Assembly (NCBI GenBank): GCA_964475205.1
Contig: CAYYVQ010000095.1
Location: 1 to 5,840, forward strand
Reading direction: 5' to 3'
Length of the DNA stretch: 5,840 nt
Source of the DNA: CAYSRM01 sp964475205
GTDB lineage: Bacteria > Verrucomicrobiota > Kiritimatiellia > UBA8416 > CAYSRM01
Made by a program: the position numbers and the translations under genes. Shown here piece by piece: positions 5,262 through 5,840 of the stretch (positions are counted from its first letter, which is position 1; each line of letters begins with the position of its first letter). The notes under the pieces were generated by a model, which saw nothing but the letters and a program-made list of their open reading frames with translations, ran no database searches and was not told where the DNA came from.

Positions 5262-5315
5262 CCCTCAGAACCGAACTTGAGTCCGCCATGGCTGATTCCC
5301 TTAATACGACTCAAG
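5228..5315 (-). mobile_element. 3' end of a group II intron remnant (domain V/VI-like RNA)
   Basis: On the minus strand the order GTTCGGTTCTGAGGGG, then a hairpin GACCGGGGCCC-GAAA-GGGTCCTTGGTC (5260-5234), then TACCCG matches the usual end of domain V, the V/VI joiner, domain VI and 3' terminus of bacterial group II introns. The upstream half is not canonical: an 8-bp stem CTTGAGTC/GACTCAAG (5315-5308 with 5283-5276) occurs, but the domain-V AGC triad and GAAA loop are not in their normal places. The intron is therefore probably degenerate or partly deleted. It lies about 40 bp upstream of an attC-like site. Confidence 0.5.
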
Positions 5316-5366
5316 CATTCTCCAAGGCCGTCATAGTCCTGACGACCCAGCCGTTGTTATAGCAAC

Positions 5367-5555
5367 CTACGCCCCGGCAGCCTTTGCGTCAATACGTTGT
5401 GCGAAGTAATTTTGCCACGAAGAACTGTAGGGGTTGGCGTTGCCCTTGATACAGACGTGTCGCCGGATTGCAAGTCGGTCAGGCGGAAGAGCGTTGCGGT
5501 CGTTGCGGAATACCTCGATTCGATCTTTCAGGTATTTTAGGGAAAGAAAGTCATC
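5367..5555 (-). pseudogene. C-terminal fragment of a group II intron-encoded reverse transcriptase/maturase
   Basis: The 62-codon open stretch runs between TAG 5556-5558 and TAG 5367-5369 with no usable start. It reads DDFLSLKYLKDRIEVFRNDRN, then LAIRRHVCIKGNANPYSSSW and QNYFAQRI. The 'RHv.ikG.ANPY...W..YF..R' pattern is that of the region after the maturase X domain in many intron-encoded proteins, just before the optional HNH endonuclease. No HNH cysteines follow. The RT catalytic domain (YADD) is absent from the window. In the same frame upstream of the TAG the sequence stays open to 5771, but that stretch lies over palindromes and shows no RT motifs. The domain-V/VI-like RNA follows downstream on the same strand, as expected for an intron ORF in domain IV. 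Identification rests on motif memory. Confidence 0.45.
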
Positions 5556-5567
5556 CTAGAAACGGCA

Positions 5568-5664
5568 GTTGCCGAGTTTGCTGTAGCTGCAAGGCGTGAG
5601 GTTTTCGGCTATAGTAACTATGCCGAAGACCTCAGAACGAAGCAGATGCAGTGAAATCGGCAAC
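5568..5664. repeat. 97-nt long imperfect palindrome
   Basis: The outer arms 5568-5590 and 5642-5664 match at 18 of 23 positions (GTTGCCGA...CTGC). The inner arms 5597-5614 and 5618-5634 (TGAGGT.TTCGGC.ATAG with CTAT.GCCGAA.ACCTCA) enclose a TAA loop, with one bulged T5610 and one mismatch. Both strands start with GTT and end with AAC, the reverse of attC, so it is not an attC by box order. It could be a folded RNA, intron domain or mobile palindrome. Confidence 0.6.
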
Positions 5665-5673
5665 CCCTTGCGG

Positions 5674-5772
5674 CTTGAAATTCGGGAAGCTCGCCCGCAC
5701 CCTTTGGGTGGGGGCGCAATAAAATGTAAACTCCTTATTTGTAATAATATACATCGCTTCCCGAATTTCAAG
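5674..5772. repeat. 99-bp element bounded by 17-bp perfect inverted repeats
   Basis: CTTGAAATTCGGGAAGC (5674-5690) and its exact reverse complement (5756-5772) flank 65 bp. Next to the left arm sits a GC-rich hairpin CGCCCgCACCC-TTT-GGGTGgGGGCG (5692-5716); the rest of the interior (5717-5755) is strongly AT-rich. There is no coding potential. The layout resembles a MITE-like palindromic element or a structured transcript; no target-site duplication was evident. Confidence 0.6.
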
Positions 5773-5840
5773 TGCCGTATATAGGGTCATTGCTCCGTGG
5801 GAGTTCAGGAAAGGGAGTTGATGGAATTTTGAAAGTGGAG
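5773..5840. other. No recognisable feature
   Basis: Short flank after the palindromes up to the window end. No open frame, hairpin or motif was recognised. Confidence 0.5.

Noticed and set aside
5568..5664. 97-nt palindrome as a further attC site
   Set aside because: Both strands begin GTT and end AAC, the reverse of the AAC...GTT order required for attC.
5556..5771. 71-codon minus-strand frame
   Set aside because: It lies across both palindromes and has no family motif. It shares a frame with the maturase fragment but is separated from it by TAG, so coding is not supported.
1..5840. CRISPR array, tRNA, rRNA
   Set aside because: No regularly spaced direct repeats, cloverleaf or rRNA-like sequence was seen.

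Overview
The window is about 5.8 kb of bacterial accessory DNA of intermediate GC content. Almost every recognisable gene lies on the minus strand. The cargo comprises a PF12831-type FAD oxidoreductase, a secreted beta-propeller glycosidase, a helical-toroid carbohydrate enzyme, a PIN-type toxin, a minimal nucleotidyltransferase with its small partner, and a GNAT acetyltransferase. This mix recalls Planctomycetes, Lentisphaerae or Verrucomicrobia, but that is inference from family content; no rRNA or housekeeping gene is present to settle it.

Right-centre (about 2934-5191) looks like an integron gene-cassette array read right to left. Three intact cassette genes follow one another: a three-helix membrane protein (4817-5122), a 148-residue protein of unknown function (4274-4720) and a secreted five-bladed propeller glycosidase-like protein (3038-4180). 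They are separated by single attC-like sites of 72 and 73 bp (4738-4809, 4196-4268). A weaker site lies upstream of the first gene (about 5130-5191), and a site that has lost one half lies after the third (2934-2974). The R'' box of each cassette matches the reverse complement of its own 5' boundary (6/7, 7/7 and, for the first, 5/7), as expected if each cassette once circularised on its own. Stop codons sit 5 and 7 bp before the sites, and the next gene starts 15-25 bp after them. No integrase gene or attI is in the window; if present it should lie to the right.

Left part (1-2930) is a gene graveyard. From right to left it holds a PIN-toxin fragment, a decayed helical-toroid enzyme, an apparently intact small protein overlapping a frameshifted and truncated nucleotidyltransferase, a GNAT acetyltransferase fused in frame to the nucleotidyltransferase remnant, and an FAD oxidoreductase whose 5' end is lost and whose 3' end runs off the window. 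Neighbours are joined inside coding sequence, which implies several short deletions or, alternatively, an assembly or cloning artefact.

Right end (5192-5840) has no intact gene. It carries a fragment resembling the C-terminus of a group II intron-encoded protein, followed by a structured RNA-like 3' end with a GAAA-capped domain-VI-like hairpin. Two adjacent long palindromes (5568-5664 and 5674-5772) lie upstream of it. Nothing recognisable was seen in 5773-5840.

The cassette genes probably do not form one pathway. What links them is the attC mechanism of capture, with expression expected from an upstream promoter outside the window.
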